Of a stretch of DNA of 64,000 bases, positions 12,634 to 27,329 are shown piece after piece (position 1 is the first letter of the stretch; each line of letters begins with the position of its first letter). Below the pieces are notes generated by a model, which made no database searches, had not been told where the DNA came from, and saw only the letters and a list, made by a program, of their open reading frames with translations. Made by a program: the position numbers and the translations under genes. The stretch is from Piper betle (Eukaryota; Streptophyta; Magnoliopsida; Piperales; Piperaceae), in the NCBI GenBank assembly GCA_033002965.1, contig JAURVB010000149.1, positions 62,001-126,000 of the forward strand, written 5' to 3'.

Positions 12634-14673
12634 ATGGATAGCCAACTCTCATTTTGGCAACTGGGGGACGATCTACGAGGACAGTCGAAAGTTTCTGAGG
12701 ACCACAAGTGGATGATGGTGGCAACAAAATTGGCAGAACAGACTAGGTCTAAGGGTGAACGGATGAATAATCTTGATCTCTCAAAAAATCCTCTCGAGCT
12801 CAGGCCAAAAGACAAATTTGGTTACCAAGAAGACAATAAGTTCGAAAGTGTTGACTTCAATCTCTTGAGTTTGGTTTCCAAGTTTTCAGATCCTGGAACT
12901 AAGAGTGCCTTCCGCAATGCGAATGCCAATTATAACATGAATGTTGTATCTTTGAAGAACAATAACATTGGCAACTTGAATGTGACTGTTTCAAGCAAGT
13001 ATGCTAACAACACAGCTACCAGCAAAGAGCACAACAACCATAATGGAAGCAATAACAACAACAATGCCGTTGACAAACGTTTTAAGACTTTGCCGACATC
13101 AGAGATGCTTCCACGTAATGAGGTTTTAGGGGGTTACATATTTGTCTGTAACAATGATACGATGCAAGAAGATCTGAAGCGCCAGCTATTTGGTAGGTGA
13201 AACTGACATCTTGTGATCTATCGTGTATCTCTTATAAGTTCTTGCATTTGGCAAACAAGAATATATTTGGTGTTATAATTATGTTGGAACACTTTTTGAC
13301 TTGTATCCTTCAGACCACCCTTTATCTCTTTTTTTGCTCTGTTTTTTTGTTTAAGTATGGTGGATTGATGAATTTGGTTATTTTTACTATTCATGTACAC
13401 TTCAGATATGTTGATCGTCATATTTGTCAGATTGAAATTTTATCCTTGAATTTGTTTAATTGCTCTTTTTAATTTATAATGATGATTTGGTTTATTGCGC
13501 TTTTAAATTGGCAATTTATCTTATTATCTTAGATTTTGAGATGATTTTTCTGGTGTTTTTTTTAAGTTATTTTTTGTTACCCTGAAACAGGTTTACCTCC
13601 AAGGTACCGTGATTCAGTGCGTGCAATTACACCAGGCCTGCCTTTGTTCCTGTATAACTACACAACTCACCAGCTTCATGGAATATTTGAGGCATGTAAT
13701 GAGCTGTTTATTTTCATGACTGCTTTACTTTTTTTAAAATCTACTTTTGTGTAAGTTAGATGTAACTCTGATTTCATTATAGTTGCTTATGCAATCTGAT
13801 TGTTTGATGTTTTCTTTTTCATGCTTATCTTTATTGACATGATTTATTGGTCTTTGGATGCATCTAATGCCCTTCTGCTGTTTTTTAGTAGTATATTATT
13901 CAAATTGAAGAAAGTTCTGTCTCACTAGAGATATGGTTTACACATCGGTATGCTTTACTCTGTCATGGTGGATACTTATTGTTTGTATTAGCATGAACAT
14001 ACAGTTTGCGAATGGTTGATGAGAGTTACTAACTAGAGTTTTCCAATATTCGCATGTCCTTCTCTGGTCCCTGAATGTATACTCAGATATCATTTCAAAT
14101 AATAGTGTTTGGGTGCTTATGCATCCTTGAAATTTTTCTTGTGTGCCATAGATCCAGTTTGTGCTGCAGATTTGTTGGTTGGATTTCTCGGTTTTAGATG
14201 GCTTTACATTAGATTGTCTTACCATGCAACTTTACAGGCGGCCAGTTTTGGAGGGTCCAACATTGATCCTACAGCTTGGGAAGATAAAAAGTGCAAGGGG
14301 GAATCAAGGTTTCCTGCTCAGGTAAATGGGCATTGCTTTGTGAACTTTTTATTTGTAAAATTTAATAGGTGATGACTTGACATTTGATATGGCTGTAAAA
14401 ATTAGGTGAGAATTCGCGTGAGGAAGCTGTGCAAGGCTCTTGAGGAAGATGCCTTCAGGCCAGTTTTACATCACTATGATGGCCCAAAGTTCCGTCTTGA
14501 ACTTTCTGTTCCAGAGGTAAACGCTGCCAACCTTTAGTCATCGCAGGCATTGATTTCAGCTCTTGAGCGTACATGCTATGTTTCGTTACTTTATATTTTA
14601 GCATGAATGATTTCGCCTTTCTTTTCCCCAGACTCTGGCGTTGCTGGACTTGTGTGAGCAAGCTGATGTGTAA
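12634..14673 (+). CDS. NRP: DCD-domain N-rich protein (NRP type)
   Basis: Plant NRP proteins act in the ER- and osmotic-stress cell-death response. The DCD (Development and Cell Death) domain is their defining module. Exons are 12634-13192, 13591-13691, 14238-14321, 14406-14516 and 14632-14673: 897 nt, 298 aa. The start was chosen at the ATG just after the 5'-UTR splice acceptor; it reads MDSQLSFWQ, like NRP homologues. Residues ~125-150 are Asn-rich (HNNHNGSNNNNNA). The DCD domain runs from about residue 158 to the end and shows LGGYIFVCNNDT, LPPRYRDSVRAITPGLPLFL, YNYTTHQLHGIFEA, FPAQVRIRVRK and YDGPKFRLELS. Intron 2 begins with GC rather than GT (TTTGAG/GCATGT). This is the only split that keeps the conserved IFEAASFGG reading. 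The protein ends in CEQADV. The gene looks intact. Confidence 0.93.
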
Positions 14674-15050
14674 GTTTTCACAGCATATTATACCCGATCG
14701 TCTCTCAAGTATAATATTATAGGGGTTCTAGGACATACGAAAGATGTTGGTTGTACTTGAAGGCATCATCCAGAAGCGCAAGCTTCGGGTTTGATTGGTG
14801 GCTTGTTTTGATGGAGATGCTGGGCTTTTGTTGTGTATTGTGTGCTTGTGCTACTTGCCATTTTTGCATGCGAAATAAATTACTGATGGAGAGAGTTTCT
14901 AGGGTATAGTGTCCCAGTGAAGATGGGGACAGAAAACCTCTGTATTAACCAGTTGATGGAACTGTATTTGCCGCATGCTGTGTTCCTGTGTATCAAGTCT
15001 AAATAAAGTTTGCGACGCTATTGGCTTACTGCCCTTATAAATTTTGTCAA
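14674..15050 (+). terminator. NRP 3' UTR with poly(A) signal
   Basis: Non-coding sequence follows the TAA stop. An AATAAA hexamer occurs at about 15002-15007 (ctaaataaagttt), about 330 bases after the stop. This fits a plant near-upstream polyadenylation element. The cleavage site itself is inferred. Confidence 0.5.
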
Positions 15051-15700
15051 AGGATACTGCACCGATAGTGCTTATTATTTCATATACACGAACAAGTTTT
15101 GTTGAATTCATGCTTCATTTTCGTAAACCACCAAGTTTTTTGAGTTTTCGCTACAAACTCTGTTGGTGACTTTTTAACAACCCAGTGTTTGTATAGCCCT
15201 CTGGACATCACTCTGCATAAAGGCGTCCTCGGACCCTTTTTAGCATGCAAACACCATTTATGCAGTGGCTTGTGGTCAATGAAGTTACTTGTTTTCGAAA
15301 AAAACATTTCATTCTAGCCCAGAAACTTATTTTCATCTCTACCATGCCACCACACACGCTAAGATCTAAGTGTTGAGTCTACACAAATGAACAAGTGCAG
15401 CTTAATTCGGAAATAAGGTATGCCATGAAAGAAATGCAAACTATCACCCACCAACAATACCAATGCAGCTCTTGAATGCCACATATATCATCGTCAGAAT
15501 ATTTTAACGGAAGAAGAAAAGTAGCCACCGATTCAGATTTAGTAAGATGACAGGCTTTCCATCTACATCTCATAACTAGAAAAGATGAACTTCCAATAAC
15601 TGACAACAGCCACTCAGAAAGTTCAGTTAAAATAAGTGACTCAACGATAAAGCCTTTCTCTAATTCTTTTCTCTTGCCGGCGTTGTTCTCTGCGAAATCA

Positions 15701-17292
15701 TCACTCTCCTGGTGCGGATACCCCCTGTTTGAGCCTTTCTCTTTTCATTTTCTTCTTGGAAACGGGCTTCTTCTTCTTCGGGGGTAGAGTTTTGTGGGCA
15801 TAAGTATACAGAACGTAGTTCCCAATGAGGAAGGTCAGAAGTAGCCCGCCAATAACAAGCAGGACAATCAAACCAGGGTTGAATCCCCTCACTTGGGCAT
15901 CAGGGATAACATTTTCCTATCATTAGAAAACAGAGGTAAAACCACTTAAACGAGATGAGGAAAAAGAGAAACACATCTAGCAATCCATAAATTATTCGAG
16001 GTATAGGTAACTGCTGGAAATGCATTATAACTCTTCTTGTAAATGATGTATAACTTACAACAGGTAGGACACAACAATTTTCTTAAATGTGCATTTCATT
16101 ATCAGAGCCCATAGGCAAAACATTGTAAGATATATAGTGAACGGCTATCTTGTTTATTATGAACTCGATAACAATAGAGAGCATAATGACAGGTTTCTGG
16201 TTTATCATGCAATAAACACACACAAACAACAAAATACAACCCAGCAGCATTCACTGCCAAATTTTTGCCATAACAAACCGGAGCAAAAGCATGACAAGAA
16301 AAGTGAAAATTTTCATGGAAAAAAGGAGAAGAAACATTAACAGAGATGAGTAACATTATGGTGCAATCAAAGATGAGGCATGTGACATACATGCTTCCCA
16401 CCTTTACATAAGATAAAGATTCTTAAGCTGAAATTCTACAAAGAAAAGAACCAAATGATAATTAAAAATCACATAACAATTATTCATAATGATTCCAAAA
16501 AAATTTTCTAACTGAATTAGAATAAGCATGAACAAGTATATGTCTGCAAGCACTTAATTTCGTTTTTTCAAAAAAGGAAGAGTCAATAGAATATAAACAA
16601 GTAGTTAATCAAATTTTTAAAAATTCACCATTAAACATTCCATTTTGCTCTATAGAGCGTACAATGCATAAAATAAGTTTGTGTGAAAAAAAAGGAACTG
16701 CTAAGGCTGAACCTTTTCATTACTAGTAACATTAAAAATCCTTAACCAACAACAAATCGTATGTGCTATATACAAATCCATACTCACAGGCTAAGTTATT
16801 AGATAATAAATGCAAACCTAATCAATTCAGCAGGCAAATCCAAAAATCAAAGATCAAATTAGAATTCTACGATTCACTCTCAAATTGAGCTCCAGAGGCT
16901 AAAAAAGGCCACAAGAAATCCAATTTTCAGATATATTAAACAAGGAAAACCCTGAGGGCATTTACATCCCACACAGCTACACAAATACAACAAAACATCA
17001 AATCCAGATAGAGAATGCAGAAAATAAAAAATGCATGCCAAATAAGTAATTCAAAGAACAACACTACATCCAGATCAAACATCAAATTGCTAAAGAAAAA
17101 AAGAAAAAAAGAAACCAACAACAATTCATCCCAAACAACAGATCTATCAAAAAAAAAAAACATCCAATCAACACAAAGAACAAATATTTATACCAGATCA
17201 GACCCAAAAATACACAAAAACCCACAAACGATCACGAATTACCAAAAAAAAAAAGCTACCTTGGCATCAGAAAACTGGAAATCTTCTGCCAT
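15701..17292 (-). CDS. S1FA: DNA-binding protein S1FA
   Basis: S1FA is a small plant protein first described as binding the S1F site of a plastid ribosomal protein promoter. Two exons on the minus strand encode it: 17292-17260 ([11 protein letters not shown]) and 15916-15701. Together they give 82 aa, normal for the family. The long intron has a GT donor after the AAG codon and an ATAG acceptor. The protein begins acidic and continues [17 protein letters not shown] hydrophobic stretch follows ([18 protein letters not shown]), which looks like a single membrane segment. It ends with a lysine-rich tail ([20 protein letters not shown]) typical of the family. The conserved end GVSAPGE precedes the stop. 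The combination of membrane-like segment and basic tail is a known feature of the family; where the protein acts in the cell is not settled by the sequence. Confidence 0.93.
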
Positions 17293-17640
17293 AGCCAAGC
17301 TCCCAAAACAGATCACCGCAGCTGAATTTCAACAACAACAACAACTACACAAAATCAAAACCCAAAAAAAAACCCTTCCATCAATCAAACAAACATCAAA
17401 TCGCCATTGGAATCGAGGGTGGGGGAAGGAGGTCAGAACCTGGTGCGAGGGATCGGGCGAAGCGGTGGGGAAGACGGTGGGTTTGGTTCGATTAATAAGA
17501 TGGGGTCGCGCTTTAATAACTCGCGAGCCAGCCACGACTCGAGCTACGTGTTCCCTCACATTTTATTGGCCGGCTCGTTGGTCCCATTTTTTGAGATTAT
17601 CTCAACCCACTCTTGCATTCATTTAATTTAGTTAAAAATC
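17293..17640 (-). promoter_or_regulatory. S1FA 5' leader and promoter region
   Basis: Upstream of the S1FA start on the minus strand the sequence is first CA/GT-rich, then GC-rich (17410-17480). A TACGTG core (G-box-like) occurs at about 17546. A possible 5'-UTR exon/intron boundary (ccag/gttctg on the minus strand) lies near 17440. No TATA box was clearly recognised. Confidence 0.35.
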
Positions 17641-18430
17641 ATACAAAACTATGTATTGAGATTTAAAATTAAAAGAAATAGCACACATCAACAAGACAAA
17701 GGGCAAGGAATAGGTTTCCATCGTTAGCAAATAACGCTGAGGATAGGTACATATTAATAGGAAACACATTTAGTTTCGCCCGGGAGCGACGCCGGTGGAA
17801 ACGTCATGCATCTCTACCGTCGATCATCTTGACGAATCGATGATGGAGACGCACGGTGTCTCTACCGGATCGTCGAATTTTTCTATTAATAGTGGTAGGA
17901 GGGCCGAGAAGGAAGAAGCTAGCCCCAATTGAATACATTGAACACTGGGAATTCAAGGTGAAAGAATTTCCAAACGAGCCCTTTTGAAAATGTCTCCCAA
18001 AGTCTAAAATATGTGTGCCACATCATGTTCTTTGCATTATGTGTGCGACTATCCTTGAATCAAACCGGGGTTGCCCTTGGTCACACATTTTTCAGATTTT
18101 TGTATTCAAGAACTACTATTCACCGTAGAGAAATTATGAACGGCAAACTGCTGATCTTGATACCCTGTTCACAAAATTTTCCTGACGCCACCTGTAATTT
18201 GCAAACACAGGCCACCGTGACTTCTAACTTAGAATAATAACTAAAGTTGATGATAAAGTCGCCCATGCTTGTGCATTATTGGCTGTCAAAATTTCGTTGA
18301 AGTCCTCTAAAAAATCGCAAATGACGTTTCTGGGGATCATGGCCATAGATATCAGAGATGACAAGAAGTAGAAAATAGAACAAGATCGTCTCAAGTTCAA
18401 AATCTAGTAACAAAAACCATGAGCATGTTA
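17641..18430. other. Intergenic spacer between S1FA and APX
   Basis: No gene was recognised. Around 17790-17880 there is a GC-richer patch in which tctctaccg recurs (ctctaccgtcgatcatc and tctctaccggatcgtcg). Nothing else supports a function. Confidence 0.4.
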
Positions 18431-18526
18431 TACTCTAGTCTTATTTCCAAAGCTACAACTGCTATCAATTTCTGCCCCAAAACATCAACTTCCACAAATC
18501 CATAAAGTCTGCCTGCATCCAATGCA

Positions 18527-21089
<2,563 letters not shown>

Positions 21090-21250
21090 GGCCGATCTGA
21101 TCTTATATTTTTCTTCCTGCATGAACCCATTTTTACTTATATTATTACCAGCCAAACATAATCGGAGAATTCCCCAAAAAAAAACAAAAACAAAAAAGGA
21201 ACAAGTGAGATATCACCTTGCAAACTCCGGCACTGTATTGAGATGGAATT
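21090..21250 (-). other. APX 5' UTR with a ~100-bp intron
   Basis: On the minus strand a leader exon ends at TTTGCAAG/GTGATAT (21217/21216). It rejoins after TTCATGCAG (acceptor at 21117), and the ATG follows at 21089. A leader intron in this position is common in plant cytosolic APX genes. The 5' end of the transcript is inferred. Confidence 0.6.
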
Positions 21251-22599
21251 GGATTTGTAATTAAGGCACGAGGCAATGGTTATGAAGGAGCTTGATTGGC
21301 ATATAAAACCCATTGGACAGTGTGGGTGGGATACGATGGGATTTGACCGTGTGGATGGCCCAACCGTTGAAGCAGTGATATTATTATGATGTGTAAAAGT
21401 TGACAAATTCTACGATTTCAGGTAAGATCACGGCAAACTAGCGTGGACGCGGTTCTGAACTGATCATTAGGGAATAATTACTATTTTAGTCGCTCTGAGT
21501 TTGCTTGCTAATTGGTGAAGCATAAAATTGGCGTACTAATTAATTGCTATTTTGTAATAATGAAGTACAAAGCATTCACTTTTGGCAATCCATTGTCGAT
21601 TGTTATGGTAATTTATTGTCAATAATCATCCATTTTCCTTTTGGTACGAAAGCAAAGGGTGTTGGGAGCCTAAACTTTAAAACTAATATCTATTTGATTA
21701 CAAATGATATTTTTTATGGCCGGATGTCCTTAATGCCACCTCTCTTTTTTCTACTTGGACCAATAATGCATAAGTATTTGACTAATAAAAGAACAATCAT
21801 GCAACAAAAACCCTATATCCCATACCAAGTATTTATTTGTCATAAATTTACCATAGGAAGCCATGGCAATATATTTATCAACGCCATTTGTCATAGACTT
21901 CATGACAATTCCTGTATCAAATTTGGAAAAACAAATTTTATATATAGAAGGAAAAGGTTTTTTTGGGAACGATTTAAATCTATGTCGTCTGATTGCAAGG
22001 ACGAACTAAATTGAATCTTAGCAACTAATCCAACCTAATCTGGTAGGGCAGATAGCCATATCCGACCTTAGTTAGCTAGATCTAATCACCAAGGTGAAAA
22101 AGAAAGTTGAAAAAAATGTTTTTTTGCTAGTGAGTTCCACCCGTCAGGCGACCATTTTGAACGCTGGCGGCCGGATTCGGTTGGGTGTGGTGGGAGTCTT
22201 GGCTACATAATTCTACCTAAATTACGAATTTAAAAATTTTGAAATTTTTATTTATTCAAATTACATTTATTTTTTATTTCGTATAAATTCTTAGTTTTGA
22301 TTTTTCATAGAATTTATTTATATATCTATTGTTATTTATTGTTATGAAAAAAGCTTAAAGCATAATTCTATATCAATTAAAAATCTTTATAAAAATAAAT
22401 TTCATTTATTATCAAAATACAAATTACTTTAGTATTTATAAGCAACTATCTTTGGATACATTAAATAAATATTCATTACTATCTATTTAAAAAGAATATA
22501 AAAATACTTTTTAAAGTTAATTTTGTATATTATTTATATATATTATTATATTAATAAATTTTAAATGTATCGTGTACAACCCATGCGTGTGTTTGTGGC

Positions 22600-22629
<30 letters not shown>
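21251..22629. other. Intergenic, AT-rich spacer upstream of APX
   Basis: The first ~200 bases should hold the APX promoter; a CCAAT motif on the minus strand lies near 21310-21314. From 22200 to 22600 the sequence is extremely AT-rich and ends in an (AT)n run at 22602-22628. A 156-codon frame at 21544-22014 has no recognisable features and was not accepted as a gene. Confidence 0.4.
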
Positions 22630-22631
<2 letters not shown>

Positions 22632-23420
22632 TCACAAAATCGGCCGATTCCACTTAGAATCGGCCAATTTAAATCGGATCAGAGGCATTCCGAATAAAAA
22701 AGGTAATCAGTCTTCTGCTCAAATCAGTCCGTGAATCGGCCGATTCGAGCGGATTCCACCCAATTCGAATTGATTCTGGAATTAGCTGATTTGAACCGAT
22801 TCCAGATGGTGGCGGTGAGGGCGGAGATGGGCGAATGGGGGGGGGTGCTGGGGGACGCAACAACGGCAGGGGACGAGGTGGGGGAGGCGAGGGCGGCAAC
22901 AGGCGACCGAGGGTGAGGGGGAGGGGGGGCGGCAAGGTGAGTGGGGACGAGCAGGGAAATAGGCGGTGGGACGGGGCGAGGCCGGCAGGGGGAGGCGGGC
23001 CGATCGTGGATTGGGTCAGGGGTGGCGGCGGCAATGGCGATCAACGGAGGTGAAGAATGGGCAGCGTCGGGGAGAGAGAATGGGGGGGGTTGAGGAAGAA
23101 ATAGCAGGTGGCATGCTCGTAATTAAAAGTTGACTCGAGTCAAAAATAATAACTAACTCCAAATAATTCAAAAAATCCAAAAATATGAACAATATCATAA
23201 AATATAATACACATCATAACATAAAAATGACATCAGAATGACATGTTATATAACTAATAACTCACCAATTTTGACTAAGTTAAAATTTTCGTATATGACT
23301 GATTTGGACTCGATTCAACTGAACTGATTTTCGACTGATTTAGACCGATTCGATCCGATTCGATCCAATTAGTGACTCCCTTGAAAACCGATTCAGACCT
23401 CGATTCCGATTTTGGCAACT
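22630..23420 (-). mobile_element. Inverted-repeat element with G/C-skewed core, copy 2 (inverted relative to copy 1)
   Basis: The left end reads gtcacaaaatcggccgattcc. The right end, reverse-complemented, reads agttgccaaaatcggaatcg. The flanks are rich in gattcgatccgattcg-type repeats. The core (about 22805-23090) is G-rich on this strand and so C-rich on the other, as in the copy at 10250-11214. The block ttgactcgagtcaaaaataa at about 23128 matches the reverse complement of the first copy near 10475. No certain target duplication was found; the left end abuts an (AT)n tract. Confidence 0.5.
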
Positions 23421-24589
23421 ATAGAATGTATACATCGTAGTACAAATGACGCACCTGGTCGTCCTCTTACAAGACTAAAAATATAAACCACACTTTTAAA
23501 CAAAGGGAACAAAAAAATGGAAAGAACATAAGTATTATATTATAATAGAATCAAGTAAAAATAAAGGAAGCATGATAAAATGTAGTAAAAATATAAACTG
23601 CATTTTTAACTAAAGAGAATAAAAAAGTTGAGAAGAAGAAGCCTAAGCATTAGATTTATAATAAAAACGGAAAAAAGAAGAATGCACCACGAATCGGAGA
23701 TGGGTCTGGTTACACCTTCGGATAAGGAAATCGCCCACATTGACAAAAGAGTAAGCCTTTTTTTAACACATTCTACTCTGTCTAATTTTCGTAGATCTAA
23801 CTGTGGAAACGAATGAAGTATAATTGACCAATTAGAAGTATCCTTTGCAACGCTAATTTTAATTTAAATATTTACATGAATAACCATGTTTACCTGATAT
23901 TATTCCTCGACAGCAACAACAACGGCAACAGCAACAGCAACGGGTGAACGTCTTCCTGGGGCTCGTCCGCTTCGCCATTGGCAGTGGCTCATACCCCTCC
24001 GCTGGACAGAGATGGAGCTCGAAGTAAGCCACGTTTGGGAAATAATTCCCACAATGCTAGCAAAGTACCCCATTCTGATACAGATGATTATGAACATGTG
24101 GGTAATGATTGATCACAGACCTCTGCGTGCAAATGACAAACTTGGCCTTCCTGTTACAATAAGAAGACTAAAAATATAAACCTCATTTTTAAATAAAGAG
24201 TACAAAAAGTGGAGAAGAACATAAGTATTATATCATAATAGAATCAGGAAAAAAGGGAGGAAGCATATGCATTAGATTTCTAATAGAATCAGATAAAAAG
24301 GGAGGAAGCATGACGAAATGTAGTGAAAAATATAAACAGAAGTTGCCGATTGAATTTCAATCGAAATACCAATACCGCAGACACTCTTAGAGAAAATCTT
24401 TATTGTTCTTCAAGAGGCAACACTGTATAATTATACGCGAAACAAATGTATGGATCTACATGACAACCTCTTATGCCATGAGGTAAAAATATGAACCCTT
24501 TTTGTACAAATTGTTAAGTACGTGCATAACACAAATTACGATGAACTCAAACACGATATAGTCAATCTTCAATTGGAAAATGGTTCAAA
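23421..24589. repeat. Direct repeats and spacer downstream of the alpha-galactosidase pseudogene
   Basis: Bases ~23440-23690 and ~24130-24345 are diverged direct repeats. Both carry caaatgac...cttggcc/ctggtcg and agactaaaaatataaacc, then a shared ...ataatagaatcag block. Between them, 23905-24020 has a CAA/CAG-rich run followed by GC-richer sequence. That could be a captured exon piece, but its protein was not recognised. Confidence 0.45.
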
Positions 24590-25155
24590 TCACATTACAT
24601 TGTAGAGAGTACTTTCAGGAGTGAATATGTACATCTCAGAGGCATGGGATTCCACCTTGGTACTGAAAGATCTAACTGCAGCTTCCACCATGTCTGTGTG
24701 CTGAAACCAGAAAATTTTTAGCAAAATAAAATTCACATCTCGAATGGATGAATCAATCTTTTAGTGCTGTTTTAGATTTTCCGATGTTCAGATACCCGAA
24801 CGAGAAAAGAAGTGTCAATTATTGCCGCTAGAAACTGCCACATTTATTTTGAAAGATCATAAAATTGCAGGTCGAATTTTAGTTCAGTGTCAAAGAGTAC
24901 GAACCGGGAAAGTTGGGCATCTCAGAGTAAATATTAATTAAACACACCAATATGCAATTCACCTGCAGATATTTCAACAGGATAGACCTGGTTTCATCAC
25001 ATAACTAAGACCTAGTTTTGATTTATTATGACAAATAATTCAGTAAACATAACAAAAAGTGTCCAATGCTAAATTACCTGCCACAAGTCTCTTATAGACA
25101 CTCTAATCTTTGTGTCCAGGCCAAAGACCTCTCATTTAGTTGTGATCGTTGCAAC

Positions 25156-25849
25156 TAAGGCTACTAATTGAGCGAGCCAGTTCGTGAGCATTTGATATTC
25201 GGCTCGGTTTAATTTAACTCGAAACTCGATATTTAAATGCTCGAGCTCAAATTCAAATCCTTTGAGCCGAGTTTGAGCAAGTTAGTATTCAACTCGATTT
25301 AACTTGGTTATAACTTAAACTCAACTAGAAATCGACTCGGAGTTCGACTCGACTCGATTCGATAAAATAATATAATAATATAGTCTTTATATAAATATGT
25401 ATATATATATATACTAATAAGTTTAATTATAAATAGTTATATTTATTTATATACAATATAATAACAAAGTTGTGAGATAGATGGTAGGTATTCAAGTTGA
25501 CCTCCTGGAGGTTGTGAGTGGGTTTAATCCACATTGGCTTCATTTTTCTTTATTTTTTTAAGTGAGTTACTTTCCACTATACAATCGAGCTGGTTTCGAG
25601 CTCACAAACGAGCTAGGTTTGAGCTCATTAAAATTAAACAATTTAAGTGTATTCGAGCTCGAGTCGAGCTCAAACAACATAAAAATATTTGAGCCGAGTT
25701 CGAGCATGTATATTCAAAACTCGTTTGATCTCGAGTCGAGTTCGAACAAACTTCGAACTATTCAAGCCGAGTTTGAATGAACTTCGAACTATTCGAGCCG
25801 AGTTTGACCATAAGTCAAGCTCGACTCACTCGCTCGTTTAGCAGCCCTA
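25156..25849 (+). mobile_element. hAT-like MITE, copy A (694 bp), inserted in an alpha-galactosidase exon
   Basis: The terminal repeats read taaggctactaattgagcga on the left and, reverse-complemented on the right, tagggctgctaaacgagcga. The flanks are GTTGCAAC (25148-25155) and GTTGCACC (25850-25857), an 8-bp target duplication with one mismatch. An 8-bp duplication and TAGGG-type ends are hallmarks of hAT elements. The body is dominated by gagctcgagtcgagctc-like repeats around an AT-rich core and has no transposase. It sits between the SKGAT and ITTK codons of the pseudogene exon. The copy at 52713-53352 is in the opposite orientation. Confidence 0.85.
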
Positions 25850-26450
25850 GTTGCACCTTTGGAACATCGATTCCATAATGCAACTACTAGACCATACTTG
25901 TTTAGTCAAAAGCCACCACTTGTCGAAGAACATAATTGGTGTGCATGAGTAAGGCAGTTAATAAGAAATATTTAAACATAACATTTTATCTGGACGACAT
26001 AATTAAAAGTTTTTACAAGAAAGATGTTTACAGTCAATATATTCGATCATAAGTAACAATCTAACCAGGATCAATGATCAAAGCATGAATGATATTTAAT
26101 AGCTATTACCTGTAGGACTTCAGTTGAGTAATTAAAATAAAAAGCCACTTTGGAAACATATATGCCTTTGCTTCTTCTCAGTATTTTGACCATTAAAATC
26201 ATGATACAAGGGTAACATACCAAGATCTTTCAATGGTATCTTCTCCATTGGATCAAAGTAGAGCAAATATCTGATACATTGACTTTGCTCACAGGTAGAG
26301 ATGGTAAAGACTAACAACCCAAATACCACACATGATGATGTTTGTGTTTGTTTTAAGTATAATATTTTCCGATCGCAGACGTTAAACAAAAATTGGTGTA
26401 AAAATTAAAGATGTTTATAACCTGGCAGCAGCCATCAACTCCTTCAGATG

Positions 26451-26985
26451 TGTTGGGTTGTTCCTCCTCCATAAATATATAAACTTACAACCCTATTTTG
26501 GACAAAAACCAAGATTTTACCGATTTGGTTAGTTAAAAGGAATAAAAACAACTTATGACGTTTTTCTTCTTTGGTTTTCTGATTTTTGGGTTTTGGAGAA
26601 AAATTGCTACTACAAATGGAGAAAGAAATTGTGTGGATTGAAGAAAGGTAAATGTTTTGTTGAGATTCGCTTGCAATCGTCAATGGTAATTTCTCTAAGT
26701 TCTTAATCTATAATATTCTTCATTTATTATCTTCTGCGACTTTATATCAATTTTGTAGAAAGTACAGTAAATTGGTATTGGGGAGTTTGTTCTCCTGTGG
26801 ATCTATTTTGTATCAAACTTGTGATATAGTGAATTTGATCTGGGTGTTTGTCCCATGATTTTTTTCCAAATTTGGGGTTTTCCACATAAAAATATCTTAT
26901 CTGATCCCTCTATTTGTTTGGTACTTCTCATCCTTAAGTGTTGAAATAGGGGATTTATATTTGGTTTATCTGATTAATCCCAACA
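26451..26985 (+). repeat. 5' LTR of the Copia element
   Basis: It starts TGTTGGGTTG right after the AGATG duplication and ends taatcccaaca, just before the primer-binding site at 26988-27000 (tggtatcagagcc, complementary to the 3' end of initiator tRNA-Met). Confidence 0.93.
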
Positions 26986-27103
26986 AGTGGTATCAGAGCC
27001 AAGAGGTTTGCAAGTTTTGGTTGTTGATATTTGATGCCCACTAAGTGTTTGACAAAATTTCTAAGAGCCTAGTTGGTGTGTCTGTGATTTATATTTCAAT
27101 AAG

Positions 27104-27286
27104 ATGGCTGATGAGAAACATGCCAGGATGATATCTCTTAAGGGGCCTAGTAACTGGCACTACTGGAAAGGAAAGATGATTGATCATCTATATTTCAAGG
27201 ATTTGTATGAACCTATCACTGGTCAAAAACCGACAGAGGTGACTAAAAATGACTGGAATGGCCTATTTGAGACAATGAGTAGATGA
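27104..27286 (+). pseudogene. Copia gag remnant (60 codons)
   Basis: The frame opens at the ATG 100 bases after the primer-binding site. It carries the gag signature of LKGPSNWHYWKGKM followed by a leucine/tyrosine-rich helix, then stops at TGA. The rest of gag, the zinc knuckle and the protease are absent. Integrase-like sequence begins within about 70 bases, so an internal deletion is inferred. Confidence 0.85.
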
Positions 27287-27329
27287 AGTTGTATATCATC
27301 ATGTTTCTAAATTGAGATCTTCAAAAGCA

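Noticed and set aside
22669..23053. Pro-rich and Gly-rich frames on both strands
   Set aside because: They arise from the strongly G-skewed core of the inverted-repeat element. No frame is conserved with the copy at 10250-11214.
23905..24020. CAA/CAG-rich run followed by a possible exon
   Set aside because: It could be read as a Gln-rich peptide leading into about 25 residues, but there is no start, no partner exon and no recognised domain.
26132..26389. 85-codon minus-strand frame in the alpha-galactosidase locus
   Set aside because: It does not resemble any GH27 segment and lies in the intron between two recognised exon remnants.
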